A stretch of 12,809 bases of DNA from Alphaproteobacteria bacterium (lineage in GTDB: Bacteria > Pseudomonadota > Alphaproteobacteria > Caulobacterales > Caulobacteraceae): the NCBI GenBank assembly GCA_018895795.1, contig JAHINZ010000368.1, positions 1 through 12,809 of the forward strand. Direction: 5' to 3'. Below are positions 1-7,938 of this stretch, piece by piece (the first letter of the stretch is position 1; every line of letters begins with the position of its first letter). The notes below the pieces were generated by a model. The model made no database searches and had not been told where the DNA came from. It worked only from the letters and a program-made list of their open reading frames with translations. The position numbers and the translations under genes are program-made.

Positions 1-356
1 CCGCACGCCGCCATCTTGACGAGGCCGTGCTGGCCACCGGCGTACCGTTCCTGGGCAAGCCCGGCCACGCGCAGTTCCTGAAGGAGCTGCATCAGGTCAG
101 CCAGAAGGTCGCCGGCGTCCGCCGCTTCGGCGCCGCCGCCCTGGACCTGGCCTGGGTCGCCGCCGGCCGTTTCGACGGCTTCTGGGAGCGCAACCTGCAG
201 CCCTGGGACGTCGCGGCCGGCGTGCTGATGGTCCAGGAGTCGGGCGGCAAGGTCACCACCATCGAGGAGCACGGCAACCCGGTCGAGGGCGCTTCGATCC
301 TGGCCTGTAACCAGGAACTGCACCCGCTAGTGCTGGAAAAGCTGCTGCTGGCTTAG
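1..356 (+). CDS. suhB: Inositol-1-monophosphatase family protein, C-terminal part (5' end outside window)
   Basis: The reading frame is open from the window edge (first full codon at base 3) to TAG at 354-356, giving about 117 residues of a C-terminal domain. It carries the second signature of the Mg-dependent inositol monophosphatase family: PWDVAAGVLMVQESGG, with the metal-binding Asp in 'WDVAAG', preceded by 'AALDLAWVAAGRFDGFWE'. Known family members dephosphorylate inositol monophosphates; bacterial SuhB also contacts the rRNA antitermination machinery. Fructose-1,6-bisphosphatase or CysQ-type relatives share the fold, but the spacing and the 'GRFDGFWE' stretch fit SuhB best. The N-terminal metal site cannot be seen here. 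A palindromic repeat starts within 10 bases of the stop and may define the transcript end. Confidence 0.88.
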   Translation, partial: ARRHLDEAVLATGVPFLGKPGHAQFLKELHQVSQKVAGVRRFGAAALDLAWVAAGRFDGFWERNLQPWDVAAGVLMVQESGGKVTTIEEHGNPVEGASILACNQELHPLVLEKLLLA

Positions 357-363
357 GCCGCTA

Positions 364-459
364 GCCCCCTCCGGGTCGCTTCGCGCCCCTCCTCCCCCGG
401 AGGGGGAAGATGATCCCGTCTTCCCCCTCCGGGGGAGGAGCGCGCAGCGCGGAGGGGGC
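364..459. repeat. Intergenic palindromic repeat, GGAGGGGG family
   Basis: A long imperfect inverted repeat fills the gap between suhB and glpQ. The left arm is 364-410, the loop about 411-418 and the right arm 419-459. The innermost 22 bp pair perfectly (starting TCTTCCCCCTCCGGGGGAGG on the right arm). The outer parts diverge but end in matching GCCCCCTCC/GGAGGGGGC. Such elements are dispersed in Caulobacter-type genomes. Here it could act as a 3' transcript stabiliser or terminator for suhB; no T-tract is visible. Confidence 0.75.
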
Positions 460-513
460 AAGTCCGCACAATCCGCTCGCCAAAATGTCATGATGCGGCG
501 CTAAATCGCGCTC

Positions 514-1584
514 ATGACCCTGCTGACCCGTCGCGCCCTGACCACCGCCGCCCTCGCCGGCACCTTCCTGCCCGGCCTCGCCCGCGCCCAGGGCAAGAAG
601 CCCATCGTCATCGCCCATCGCGGCTGCAGCGGCGAGCGGCCCGAGCACACGGCCCTGGCCTATGAGCGGGCCATCGATCAGGGCTGCGATTTCATCGAGC
701 CCGACCTGGTCGCCACGAAGGACGGCCATCTGGTGGTGCGCCACGAGAACGAGATCGGCGGCACCACCAATGTGGCCGGCCATCCCGAATTCGCGGCCCG
801 CAGGACCACCAAGACCATCGACGGCGAAAGCCTGACCGGCTGGTTCACCGAAGACTTCACCCTGGCCGAGATCAAGACCCTGCGGGCCCGTGAGCGCCTG
901 CCGCAGTTGCGCCCGGCCAGCGCCGCCTTCGACGGTCAGGCCCAGATCCTGACCTTCGACGAGGTGGTCGCCATCGCCCACGCCGGAACCCAGCGCACCG
1001 GCCGCGTGATCGGCGTCTATCCCGAGATGAAACACCCCAGCTATTTCGCCTCGGTCGGCCTGCCGGTCGAAGGCCGCATGCTGGACGCCCTCAAGCGCAA
1101 CGAGCTCAATTCGGCGACCGCCCCGGTGTTCGTGCAGTGTTTCGAGGTCGGGCCCCTGAAGACCCTGCGCCTGCAGACCCGCGCCAAGCTGGTGTTTCTG
1201 GTGGCCAATGAAGGCGGCCCCGCCGACCTGCCGGGCGTCAAATACGCCGACCTCGTCACCGCCGAGGGCCTGAAGGCCGTGGCCGCCTATGCCGACGGCC
1301 TGGGTCCGGACAAGGCGATGATCATCCCGCAGAACGCCAGCACCCTGCTGCCGGCCACCCCCCTGGTCCGCGACGCCCATGCGGCGGGCCTGCTGGTCCA
1401 CCCGTGGACCGTGCGGGCCGAGAACTATTTCCTGCCGGCCGCCCTGCGCCGGGGCGACGCCGGGGCCCCTGACTATCTGGCCCAGCACGGCGACGTCACA
1501 TCGCTGTTCCACGCGCTGTACATGGCCGGCGTCGATGGCCTGTTCAGCGACTTTCCCGGCCTGGCGGTCGCCGCCCGCGCTTGA
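514..1584 (+). CDS. glpQ: Exported glycerophosphodiester phosphodiesterase (GlpQ type)
   Basis: This 356-residue protein is predicted to hydrolyse glycerophosphodiesters to sn-glycerol-3-phosphate and an alcohol in the periplasm. The N-terminus MTLLTRRALTTAALAG... ends in ARA-Q (cleavage near residue 25); its Arg6-Arg7 pair gives a Tat-like look, although Sec export is also possible. The GDPD core begins at residue 31 with IAHRGCSGERPEHT: His35 and Arg36 are the expected catalytic and phosphate residues and Glu44 a metal ligand. FIEPDLVATKDGHLVVRHE follows, with Glu62, Asp64 and His77 at the expected positions. The C-terminus has the family's DGLFSDFP. Length matches periplasmic GlpQ (about 358 residues) rather than cytosolic UgpQ (about 250). 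No clear Shine-Dalgarno precedes the ATG, which is chosen because the signal peptide begins there. It may be co-transcribed with the exported DUF885 gene 62 bases downstream. Confidence 0.92.
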   Translation: MTLLTRRALTTAALAGTFLPGLARAQGKKPIVIAHRGCSGERPEHTALAYERAIDQGCDFIEPDLVATKDGHLVVRHENEIGGTTNVAGHPEFAARRTTKTIDGESLTGWFTEDFTLAEIKTLRARERLPQLRPASAAFDGQAQILTFDEVVAIAHAGTQRTGRVIGVYPEMKHPSYFASVGLPVEGRMLDALKRNELNSATAPVFVQCFEVGPLKTLRLQTRAKLVFLVANEGGPADLPGVKYADLVTAEGLKAVAAYADGLGPDKAMIIPQNASTLLPATPLVRDAHAAGLLVHPWTVRAENYFLPAALRRGDAGAPDYLAQHGDVTSLFHALYMAGVDGLFSDFPGLAVAARA

Positions 1585-1646
1585 CCTTGACCGCCCAAGG
1601 GACGCGGGTGCAGCTTGCCCGCCTTCGATCGTTCCGAGGCGTTTTC

Positions 1647-2957
1647 ATGATCACCCGTCTGGCCGGCCTGGCCGCCGCTCTGCTGCTGGGCGTCTGCACG
1701 CCCGCCCTCGCTTCGCCGTCCCCGGTCTCACCGGCGGGCGAGCAGCTGGACAAGATCGCCGTCGATTTCGTGCATATGACGCTCGAGGCCGGCGAGCGCG
1801 AGCCGGGCTACGTCGACGCCTATTACGGACCGCGCGCGTGGGCCGAGACGGCCAAGCTGGCGCCGCGCCCGGTCTCGGTGCTGCGCAACGAGGCCGACCG
1901 GCTGGCCAAGCTGCTGGCGGCCAATCCCGACAAGGGCCTGACGCCCGACGAACGCCGCCGCAAGGCCTTCCTGAAAGGTCAGGTCAAGGCCGCCCAGACC
2001 CGGCTGGCCATGCTGGCCGGCGACAGGTTCAGTTTCCAGGACGAGGCCGAGGGCCTGTTCGGCGTCCGCCCGCCGTTGAAGCCCCTGACGTCCTACGACC
2101 CCATCCTGGCGCGCGTCGACAAGCTGGTCCCCGGTCAGGGCGACTTGGCCGCCCGCGTCGACGCCTTCCAGGCCAAATATGTCATCCCGACCGACCGGCT
2201 GGACGCGGTGATGCAGGCCGGCATCGCGGCCTGCAAGGCCCGGACGGAGGCGCACATCGCGCTGCCCAAGGGCGAGACGTTCGCGCTGTCGTTCGTCACC
2301 GGCAAGCCGTGGAGCGGCTACAACTGGTATCAGGGCGGGGCCCACAGCCTGATCCAGATCAATACCGACCTGCCGATCTATATCAGCCGCGCCCTGGATC
2401 TGGGCTGCCACGAGGGCTATCCGGGCCATCATGTGCTCAACGCCCTGCTGGAAGAAAAGCTGACCAAGGGCAAGGGCTGGGTGGAGTTCTCGGTCTATCC
2501 GCTGTTCTCGCCGCAATCGCTGATCGCCGAGGGCTCGGCCAATTACGGCATCGGCCTGGCCTTTCCGGGGCCCGAGAAGGTCAAGTTCGAGCGTGAGCAG
2601 CTCTATCCGCTGGCCGGCCTGGATCCGGCCACGGCGGACGCCTATGACGCCCTGATGACCGCCAAGGCCGCTCTGGCCGGGGCCGAGACCACCATCGCCG
2701 ACGCCTATCTGTCGGGCCGGATGGACAAGCCCGCCGCCGTCGCGGCCCTGGCCAAATACGGCCTCAGCTCAACGGCGAGGGCCCAGAAGCGTCTGAGCTT
2801 CATCGACACCTATCGCAGCTACATCATCAACTACACTCTCGGCCAGGATAGGGTCCGGGCCCATGTCGAGCGGGCCGGCGCCGGCCAGGACGCGCGCTGG
2901 ACGGCGATGGAGCACGTGATCAGCGAGCCGACGACGCCGGCGGATTTGCTGAAGTAG
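1647..2957 (+). CDS. Exported DUF885-family putative metallohydrolase
   Basis: A 436-residue protein with a signal peptide (MITRLAGLAAALLLGVCTPALA, cleavage probably after ALA). It contains the DUF885 hallmark HExxPGHH (HEGYPGHH at residues 255-262) and, 40 residues on, AEGSANYG with Glu295. Together these resemble the metal site of zinc-dependent peptidase-like proteins. 'GKPWSGYNWYQGG...INTDLP' before the His motif is also typical of the shorter DUF885 branch; many DUF885 proteins are nearer 550-600 residues. The substrate is unknown; peptidase activity is inference. The ATG at 1647 is preferred over an in-frame TTG at 1581 because it has GAGG 7 bases upstream and starts exactly at the signal peptide. 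A long palindrome just beyond the stop separates it from the convergent ABC exporter. Confidence 0.85.
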   Translation: MITRLAGLAAALLLGVCTPALASPSPVSPAGEQLDKIAVDFVHMTLEAGEREPGYVDAYYGPRAWAETAKLAPRPVSVLRNEADRLAKLLAANPDKGLTPDERRRKAFLKGQVKAAQTRLAMLAGDRFSFQDEAEGLFGVRPPLKPLTSYDPILARVDKLVPGQGDLAARVDAFQAKYVIPTDRLDAVMQAGIAACKARTEAHIALPKGETFALSFVTGKPWSGYNWYQGGAHSLIQINTDLPIYISRALDLGCHEGYPGHHVLNALLEEKLTKGKGWVEFSVYPLFSPQSLIAEGSANYGIGLAFPGPEKVKFEREQLYPLAGLDPATADAYDALMTAKAALAGAETTIADAYLSGRMDKPAAVAALAKYGLSSTARAQKRLSFIDTYRSYIINYTLGQDRVRAHVERAGAGQDARWTAMEHVISEPTTPADLLK

Positions 2958-2968
2958 GCGAGCGAAGC

Positions 2969-3114
2969 CCTTCTCCCCTCGCGGGAGAAGGTGGCGACCG
3001 CAGGTCGACGGATGAGGGGTCGCGCGGTCGACGACGACCCTATCGCGGCTGAACTGACTTTAGACCCCTCATCCGGCCGCTATCGCGGCCACCTTCTCCC
3101 GCAAGGGGAGAAGG
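2969..3114. repeat. Paired palindromic repeats between convergent genes (CCTTCTCCC family)
   Basis: Two inverted copies of a roughly 52-base repeat, at 2969-3021 and 3063-3114, flank a 41-base spacer. Matching blocks are CCTTCTCCCCT, GCGGGAGAAGGTGGC and CGGATGAGGGGTC; the middle of the unit has diverged. Each unit also folds on itself (CTTCTCCC...GGGAGAAG). It fills nearly all of the gap between two converging genes, so it probably serves as a bidirectional transcript end, although it is best seen as a dispersed intergenic repeat of this bacterial group. Confidence 0.8.
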
Positions 3115-3118
3115 CAGA

Positions 3119-4969
<1,851 letters not shown>

Positions 4970-5000
4970 CAACTGTCCCTTGCCAAATTCGCGTGCGTTC

Positions 5001-5034
5001 TTTATAGCCGCGCCTCTTCGAGGGCCACCCGCAA
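5001..5034 (-). promoter_or_regulatory. Possible promoter of the ABC exporter gene
   Basis: On the minus strand, GCTATAAAG (bases 5009-5001) fits the Caulobacter housekeeping -10 consensus GCTANA and the classical TATAAA. A TTGCGG (5034-5029) could be a -35 element, but its spacing is longer than usual. A start near 4995 would give a leader of about 26 bases that contains the AAGGGA ribosome-binding site. A GAGTC (GANTC) methylation site lies at 5037-5041. Confidence 0.35.
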
Positions 5035-5085
5035 GGGAGTCCGCTCACCAACTTTCACGCCGCCTTAAGTCGGTTGGACCGCCCG

Positions 5086-5310
5086 ATGAAACAAGACATT
5101 CACCCCGACTATCACTTCATCACCGTCACCATGACCGATGGCACCAGCTATCCGACCCGTTCGACCTACGGGAAAGAGGGCTCGACCCTGGTGCTGGACA
5201 TCGATCCGCGCGTGCACCCGGCCTGGACCGGCGGTAACGCCCACCTGATGGACCGTGGCGGCCGCGTCTCGCGCTTCAACGCCAAGTTCGCCGGCTTCAC
5301 CAAGAAGTAG
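5086..5310 (+). CDS. rpmE: 50S ribosomal protein L31 (cysteine-free form)
   Basis: A 74-residue protein beginning MKQDIHPDYHFITVTMTDG and containing HPAWTGG and MDRGGRVSRFNAKF, which identify bacterial L31 of the large ribosomal subunit. It has no cysteine, so it is the zinc-free (C-minus) form common in alphaproteobacteria. The ATG at 5086 matches known L31 N-termini; a TTG at 5074 would only add four residues. The ribosome-binding site is weak (GGA about 7 bases upstream). A strong intrinsic terminator follows 23 bases after the stop, so this is probably a single-gene transcript, divergent from the ABC exporter. Confidence 0.96.
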   Translation: MKQDIHPDYHFITVTMTDGTSYPTRSTYGKEGSTLVLDIDPRVHPAWTGGNAHLMDRGGRVSRFNAKFAGFTKK

Positions 5311-5333
5311 GCATTTTCGCCGCAAGGGCGACG

Positions 5334-5368
5334 AAAAGCCGGCTCCGCGTTCGCGGAGCCGGCTTTTT
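5334..5368 (+). terminator. Rho-independent terminator of rpmE
   Basis: The stem AGCCGGCTCCGC pairs perfectly with GCGGAGCCGGCT around a four-base GTTC loop and is followed by TTTTT (5364-5368). An A-tract precedes the stem, so it could also work in reverse. This is the most canonical terminator in the window. Confidence 0.93.
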
Positions 5369-5408
5369 CTGTGTCTGGTGTTTCGGCGGCCATTAGATCC
5401 AAAACCTT

Positions 5409-5444
5409 CGTCATCCCCCGCTTTATGCGGGGGACCCAAGCCGA
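5409..5444 (+). repeat. 36-bp palindromic repeat, left copy
   Basis: Starts CGTCATCCCCCGC and ends GGGACCCAAGCCGA. It contains the hairpin CCCCCGC-TTTAT-GCGGGGG. It matches 5831-5866 base for base in inverted orientation. A second nested inverted repeat follows: GACCCAAGC (5433-5441) with GCTTGGGTC (5451-5459) around a 9-base loop, so the left side is a double hairpin. It lies 40 bases beyond the rpmE terminator. From memory, this resembles GC-rich intergenic palindromes dispersed in alphaproteobacteria. Confidence 0.92.
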
Positions 5445-5528
5445 GGCGCCGCTTGGGTCACGCGAACACGTCGGTTGATGACTAACTTTTGGGTTGAAAT
5501 TTTTACGCGCTGACTCAACCATTGCGGT

Positions 5529-5816
5529 ATGGCGACCTACACCTACATCCTCGCCAGTCGGCCCTACGGCACGCTGTATATCGGCGTGACCAACGATCTC
5601 TCACGCCGGATCTGGGAACATAAGGAGGGTGTCGGCAGTCAGTTCTGCCGCAAGTACGGCGTCCACCGGCTGGTCTATTACGAGGAGCACGAGGACATCA
5701 GCTTCGCGATCCATCGCGAGAAACGGCTGAAAAAGTACCACCGCCAGTGGAAGATCAACTTGATCGAGGCGATGAACCCGACCTGGACCGACTTCTATGA
5801 GACGTGGAATTGCTGA
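5529..5816 (+). CDS. Small GIY-YIG nuclease-domain protein
   Basis: A 95-residue protein made almost entirely of a GIY-YIG domain, of the UPF0213/YhbQ-like type. Visible motifs: the first strand YTYILAS (Tyr6), then LYIGVTNDLSRRIWEHKEG with Tyr17-Ile-Gly, Arg27 and His31, then AIHREKRLKKYHRQWK with Glu64 as the likely metal ligand, and finally the family's INLIEAMNPTWTDFYE. The active site therefore looks intact. GIY-YIG domains cut DNA in homing endonucleases, UvrC and restriction enzymes; the role of these stand-alone versions is poorly known. GC is about 57%, and the gene sits between 36-bp inverted repeats with only 14 bases from stop to repeat. The 84-base leader contains an AT-rich stretch (TTGAAATTTTTA near 5493) and a GACTC site at 5512-5516. 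No strong Shine-Dalgarno is seen. Confidence 0.93.
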   Translation: MATYTYILASRPYGTLYIGVTNDLSRRIWEHKEGVGSQFCRKYGVHRLVYYEEHEDISFAIHREKRLKKYHRQWKINLIEAMNPTWTDFYETWNC

Positions 5817-5830
5817 GCGACACCGGCCGC

Positions 5831-5866
5831 TCGGCTTGGGTCCCCCGCATAAAGCGGGGGATGACG
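5831..5866 (-). repeat. 36-bp palindromic repeat, right copy (inverted)
   Basis: An exact reverse complement of 5409-5444, starting TCGGCTTGGGTCCCCC and ending GGGGGATGACG. It lies 14 bases after the GIY-YIG stop and 10 bases beyond the rcdA stop on the other strand, so its hairpin could also end the rcdA transcript. Unlike the left copy, it has no second nested hairpin. Confidence 0.92.
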
Positions 5867-5876
5867 GCTATAGTCG

Positions 5877-6386
5877 TTACCCGCCGAACGCCGCCGTCAG
5901 GCGGTCGAACTGGGCCTGGACGGCGCGCGGCGCGTCCTCGGCGGCGACCTCGACATACATGCGCTTGTCCAGATGCCGGACCCGCTCATACAGCCGCTCG
6001 GAGCGCTGCAGCAGATTGACCAGGCCATAGGGCAGTTCCTCGATCGCCGCGGCGACCGCGGCGATCTCTTCAGCCAGGCGATAGTTTTCGGCGCAGGCGG
6101 CCTCGGCCGCCATCTCGCCTTCCCGCACGGCGCGCTGCACCAGCAGCCACGAGGCCACCTGCATCAGACGGGTGGTCAGGCGCATGCTTTCGGTGGCGTA
6201 GGCCAGGGCGGCGTTGCGCGAAAGGATCTTGCTGTCGTGGCGGCCGGCGCCGTCGAGATAGCCGGCGGTCTCCTCGACCAGCAACATCCCTTCGTCGAAC
6301 GTACGATCAAACAGCTCCGACTTCGCGAAGTCCTGAATGACGCCCGCGCGCCAAGGCGCCGCTGCGGAAACGCTCAAATCGGTCAT
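5877..6386 (-). CDS. rcdA: RcdA, regulator of CtrA degradation (DUF1465)
   Basis: A 169-residue, largely helical protein of the DUF1465/RcdA family. Diagnostic stretches include FDRTFDEGMLLVEETAGYLDG (about 27-46), MRLTTRLMQVASWLLVQRAV (about 68-87) and ELPYGLVNLLQRSERLYERVRHLDKRM (about 117-143). In Caulobacter crescentus RcdA is a ClpXP adaptor: with CpdR and PopA it brings CtrA and other substrates to the protease at the stalked pole during the G1-S transition. The disordered C-terminal tail of the known protein matters for function, and a tail of about 25 residues is present here. The ATG at 6386 fits the family start; no strong ribosome-binding site is seen. The gene lies 170 bases downstream of the DUF1192 gene on the same strand and converges with the GIY-YIG gene. 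Confidence 0.88.
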   Translation of the reverse strand: MTDLSVSAAAPWRAGVIQDFAKSELFDRTFDEGMLLVEETAGYLDGAGRHDSKILSRNAALAYATESMRLTTRLMQVASWLLVQRAVREGEMAAEAACAENYRLAEEIAAVAAAIEELPYGLVNLLQRSERLYERVRHLDKRMYVEVAAEDAPRAVQAQFDRLTAAFGG

Positions 6387-6513
6387 AGGTACTCAATGCC
6401 CCTTCGAAAGGCCGCGAGAACGTCTCGCCTGACACCGGGGCTGCAACCCTCGTGCCAACGCCGCCGTCCTGTTTCGCGACCCGCCCCTTTGAACCTCGAC
6501 ACAATCAGAACTC

Positions 6514-6546
6514 AGGCGGCTTACCGCCTTAGACCGTGATTACGGT
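6514..6546 (-). terminator. Two small tandem hairpins after the DUF1192 gene
   Basis: Reading the minus strand, ACCGT-AATC-ACGGT (6546-6533) is followed at once by AGGCGG-TAAG-CCGCCT (6529-6514). They start 10 bases after the DUF1192 stop. Both stems are short and have no T-tract, so termination is only a possibility. The remaining bases up to the rcdA start (6387-6513) show no clear promoter or operator. Confidence 0.25.
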
Positions 6547-6556
6547 AAATGAATTG

Positions 6557-6763
6557 CTAGTCCAGGCGACCAAACAGCGCATTGGCCGCGTCGCGGCCGG
6601 CGCGCTTCTTGTCCAGAAAGGCCTTGGTGCGGACGATTTCGGCCTGGAGGGCCTCGATCCGCTCCTCCAACTCGGCCACGCCGTAGATTTCTAGGTCCTC
6701 GTGGGTGGTCTCGACCAAAGCGCCACGATTGAAAGCGCGCGACTCGACTGGTTCCTCGAACAT
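6557..6763 (-). CDS. DUF1192-family small protein
   Basis: A 68-residue acidic protein, MFEEPVESRAFNRGALVETT then a predicted coiled coil (ELEERIEALQAEIVRTKAFLDKKR, about 31-54) and ANALFGRLD at the end. This pattern matches DUF1192, a small alphaproteobacterial family of unknown function. As here, it is often found beside or divergent from a zinc-independent quinone oxidoreductase gene (family knowledge). The start has GGAG 7 bases upstream. A GACTC (GANTC) site lies at 6741-6745 in the first codons. Confidence 0.82.
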   Translation of the reverse strand: MFEEPVESRAFNRGALVETTHEDLEIYGVAELEERIEALQAEIVRTKAFLDKKRAGRDAANALFGRLD

Positions 6764-6853
6764 CGGCTGGCTCCCACGACTTGTGAATGACCCTTTTCGA
6801 TCCGTCATGAGACGCCTACCAAGGCCGCAAGGCAAGCCTGAGGAAATGCACCC

Positions 6854-7837
6854 ATGTCGGACACCATGATCGCGATCGCCGTCGAAGGCGGGCGAGGCCC
6901 GGCCGAGGCCCTGGTCGCAGCCCCGATGGACCGTCCTGTTCCGGGCCCGGGACAGATCCTGATCAAGGTGGCCGCCGCCGGCGTCAACCGTCCCGACCTG
7001 TTGCAGCGCCTGGGTTTCTATCCGCCGCCCCCCGGCGCCCCGGTCACCCTGGGCCTGGAGGTGGCCGGCGAGGTGGTCGCCCTCGGCGAGGGCGCGCCGC
7101 GCTGGACGATCGGCGACAAGGTCTGCGCCCTGCTGGGCGGCGGCGGCTATGCGCAATACGCCGTGGCCGACGCCCGCCACGCCCTACCGATCCCCGACGG
7201 CTTCGACATGATCCACGCCGCCGCCCTGCCCGAGACGGTTTTCACCGTCTACGCGAATGTGTTCGAGCATGGCGCGCTGAAGGTTGGCGAGACCCTGCTG
7301 ATCCACGGGGGAACGTCCGGAATCGGTACAACCGCCATCGCCATGGCCAAGGCCGCCGGGGCCCGGGTCATCGCCACCGGTCGCGGAGCCGACAAGAAGG
7401 CCAAGGCGCTGGCGCTGGGCGCCGATATCGCCGTCGACGCCAAGACCGAGGACTTCGCCGAGATCGCCCGGGCGGCCGGCGGCGTCGACGTGGTGCTCGA
7501 CATGGTCGGGGCCAGCTATTTCGACAAGAACCTGCACGCCCTGAACACCGGCGGCCGCATCGTCTATATCGCCGCCCTGGCCGGCCCGGTGCTGGACGTG
7601 CCGATCATGGCGATCATGCAAAAGCGCGCGGTGATCACCGGCTCGACCCTGCGGCCCCGCTCGGTCGACGAAAAGGCCCGGCTGGCCGGCGAGATCGAAC
7701 GCGTCGTCTGGCCGTGGATCGCGGCCGGCAAGCTGAAGCCGATCATCGACGCCACCTTCCCGCTACAGGACGCCGCCAAGGCCCATGCCCACCTGGAAGC
7801 GGGCGAGCATGTGGGCAAGGTGGTGCTGGTGGTCTGA
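6854..7837 (+). CDS. NAD(P)H quinone oxidoreductase, PIG3-like (zinc-independent MDR family)
   Basis: A 327-residue medium-chain reductase. The N-terminal catalytic domain has VAAAGVNRPDLLQRLGFYPPPPG (about 39-61) and LGLEVAGEVVALGEG (about 66-80). The nucleotide-binding fold has HGGTSGIG at 151-158, the NADPH-type loop GRGADK near 176-181, and VDVVLDMVGASYF. The cysteine and histidine zinc ligands of true alcohol dehydrogenases are absent. 'PPPPGAP' and the overall pattern match the human PIG3/TP53I3 branch of quinone oxidoreductases. It is predicted to reduce quinones in the cytosol using NADPH. The ATG at 6854 has GAGGAA 8 bases upstream. It is divergent from the DUF1192 gene across 90 bases. 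Confidence 0.92.
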   Translation: MSDTMIAIAVEGGRGPAEALVAAPMDRPVPGPGQILIKVAAAGVNRPDLLQRLGFYPPPPGAPVTLGLEVAGEVVALGEGAPRWTIGDKVCALLGGGGYAQYAVADARHALPIPDGFDMIHAAALPETVFTVYANVFEHGALKVGETLLIHGGTSGIGTTAIAMAKAAGARVIATGRGADKKAKALALGADIAVDAKTEDFAEIARAAGGVDVVLDMVGASYFDKNLHALNTGGRIVYIAALAGPVLDVPIMAIMQKRAVITGSTLRPRSVDEKARLAGEIERVVWPWIAAGKLKPIIDATFPLQDAAKAHAHLEAGEHVGKVVLVV

Positions 7838-7938
7838 AGCCGTCCGGCCTCAAGCCAGCGGGCTGAAGACGATCGCGTTGCGGGTCTCCAGAACCGCGCG
7901 CGCCTTCGGCCCGCCCTAACGCTTCGCGCCGGTGTTTA

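Larger units (their letters stand above)
5409..5866. mobile_element. Putative repeat-framed GIY-YIG nuclease unit
   Basis: This 458-base segment starts and ends with perfect 36-bp inverted copies of a palindromic repeat and contains only one gene, a small GIY-YIG nuclease on the plus strand. The identity stops exactly at base 36 on both sides. GC over 5521-5820 is about 57% by hand count, clearly below its neighbours. No target-site duplication is visible next to the repeats. Calling it a mobile or mobilising unit is inference; it could also be a gene that happens to lie between two dispersed repeats. Confidence 0.35.

Noticed and set aside
361..1512. A 383-codon open frame on the minus strand opposite glpQ
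   Set aside because: Composition is typical of antisense GC-rich frames, it begins inside the gene and ends in the palindromic repeat; glpQ has all family motifs.
1581..1646. TTG start 22 codons upstream for the DUF885 protein
   Set aside because: The signal peptide begins at the ATG at 1647, which has a ribosome-binding site; the upstream residues do not resemble a leader.
1379..2596. A 405-codon plus-strand frame overlapping glpQ and the DUF885 gene
   Set aside because: Arg/Pro/Gly-rich out-of-frame translation; both real genes read through this region in other frames.
5401..5870. CRISPR array from the GC-rich hairpin repeats
   Set aside because: Only two copies, inverted rather than direct, with a gene between them and no cas genes.
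5401..5874. Target-site duplication next to the 36-bp repeats
   Set aside because: The flanks (AAAACCTT on the left, GCTATAGT on the right) do not match, so insertion by a duplication-generating transposase is not supported.
7850..7915. A 21-codon minus-strand segment ending ETRNAIVFSPLA, resembling a protein C-terminus
   Set aside because: Too short to identify, no start codon, bounded upstream by a stop. It might be a gene remnant, but chance is as likely.
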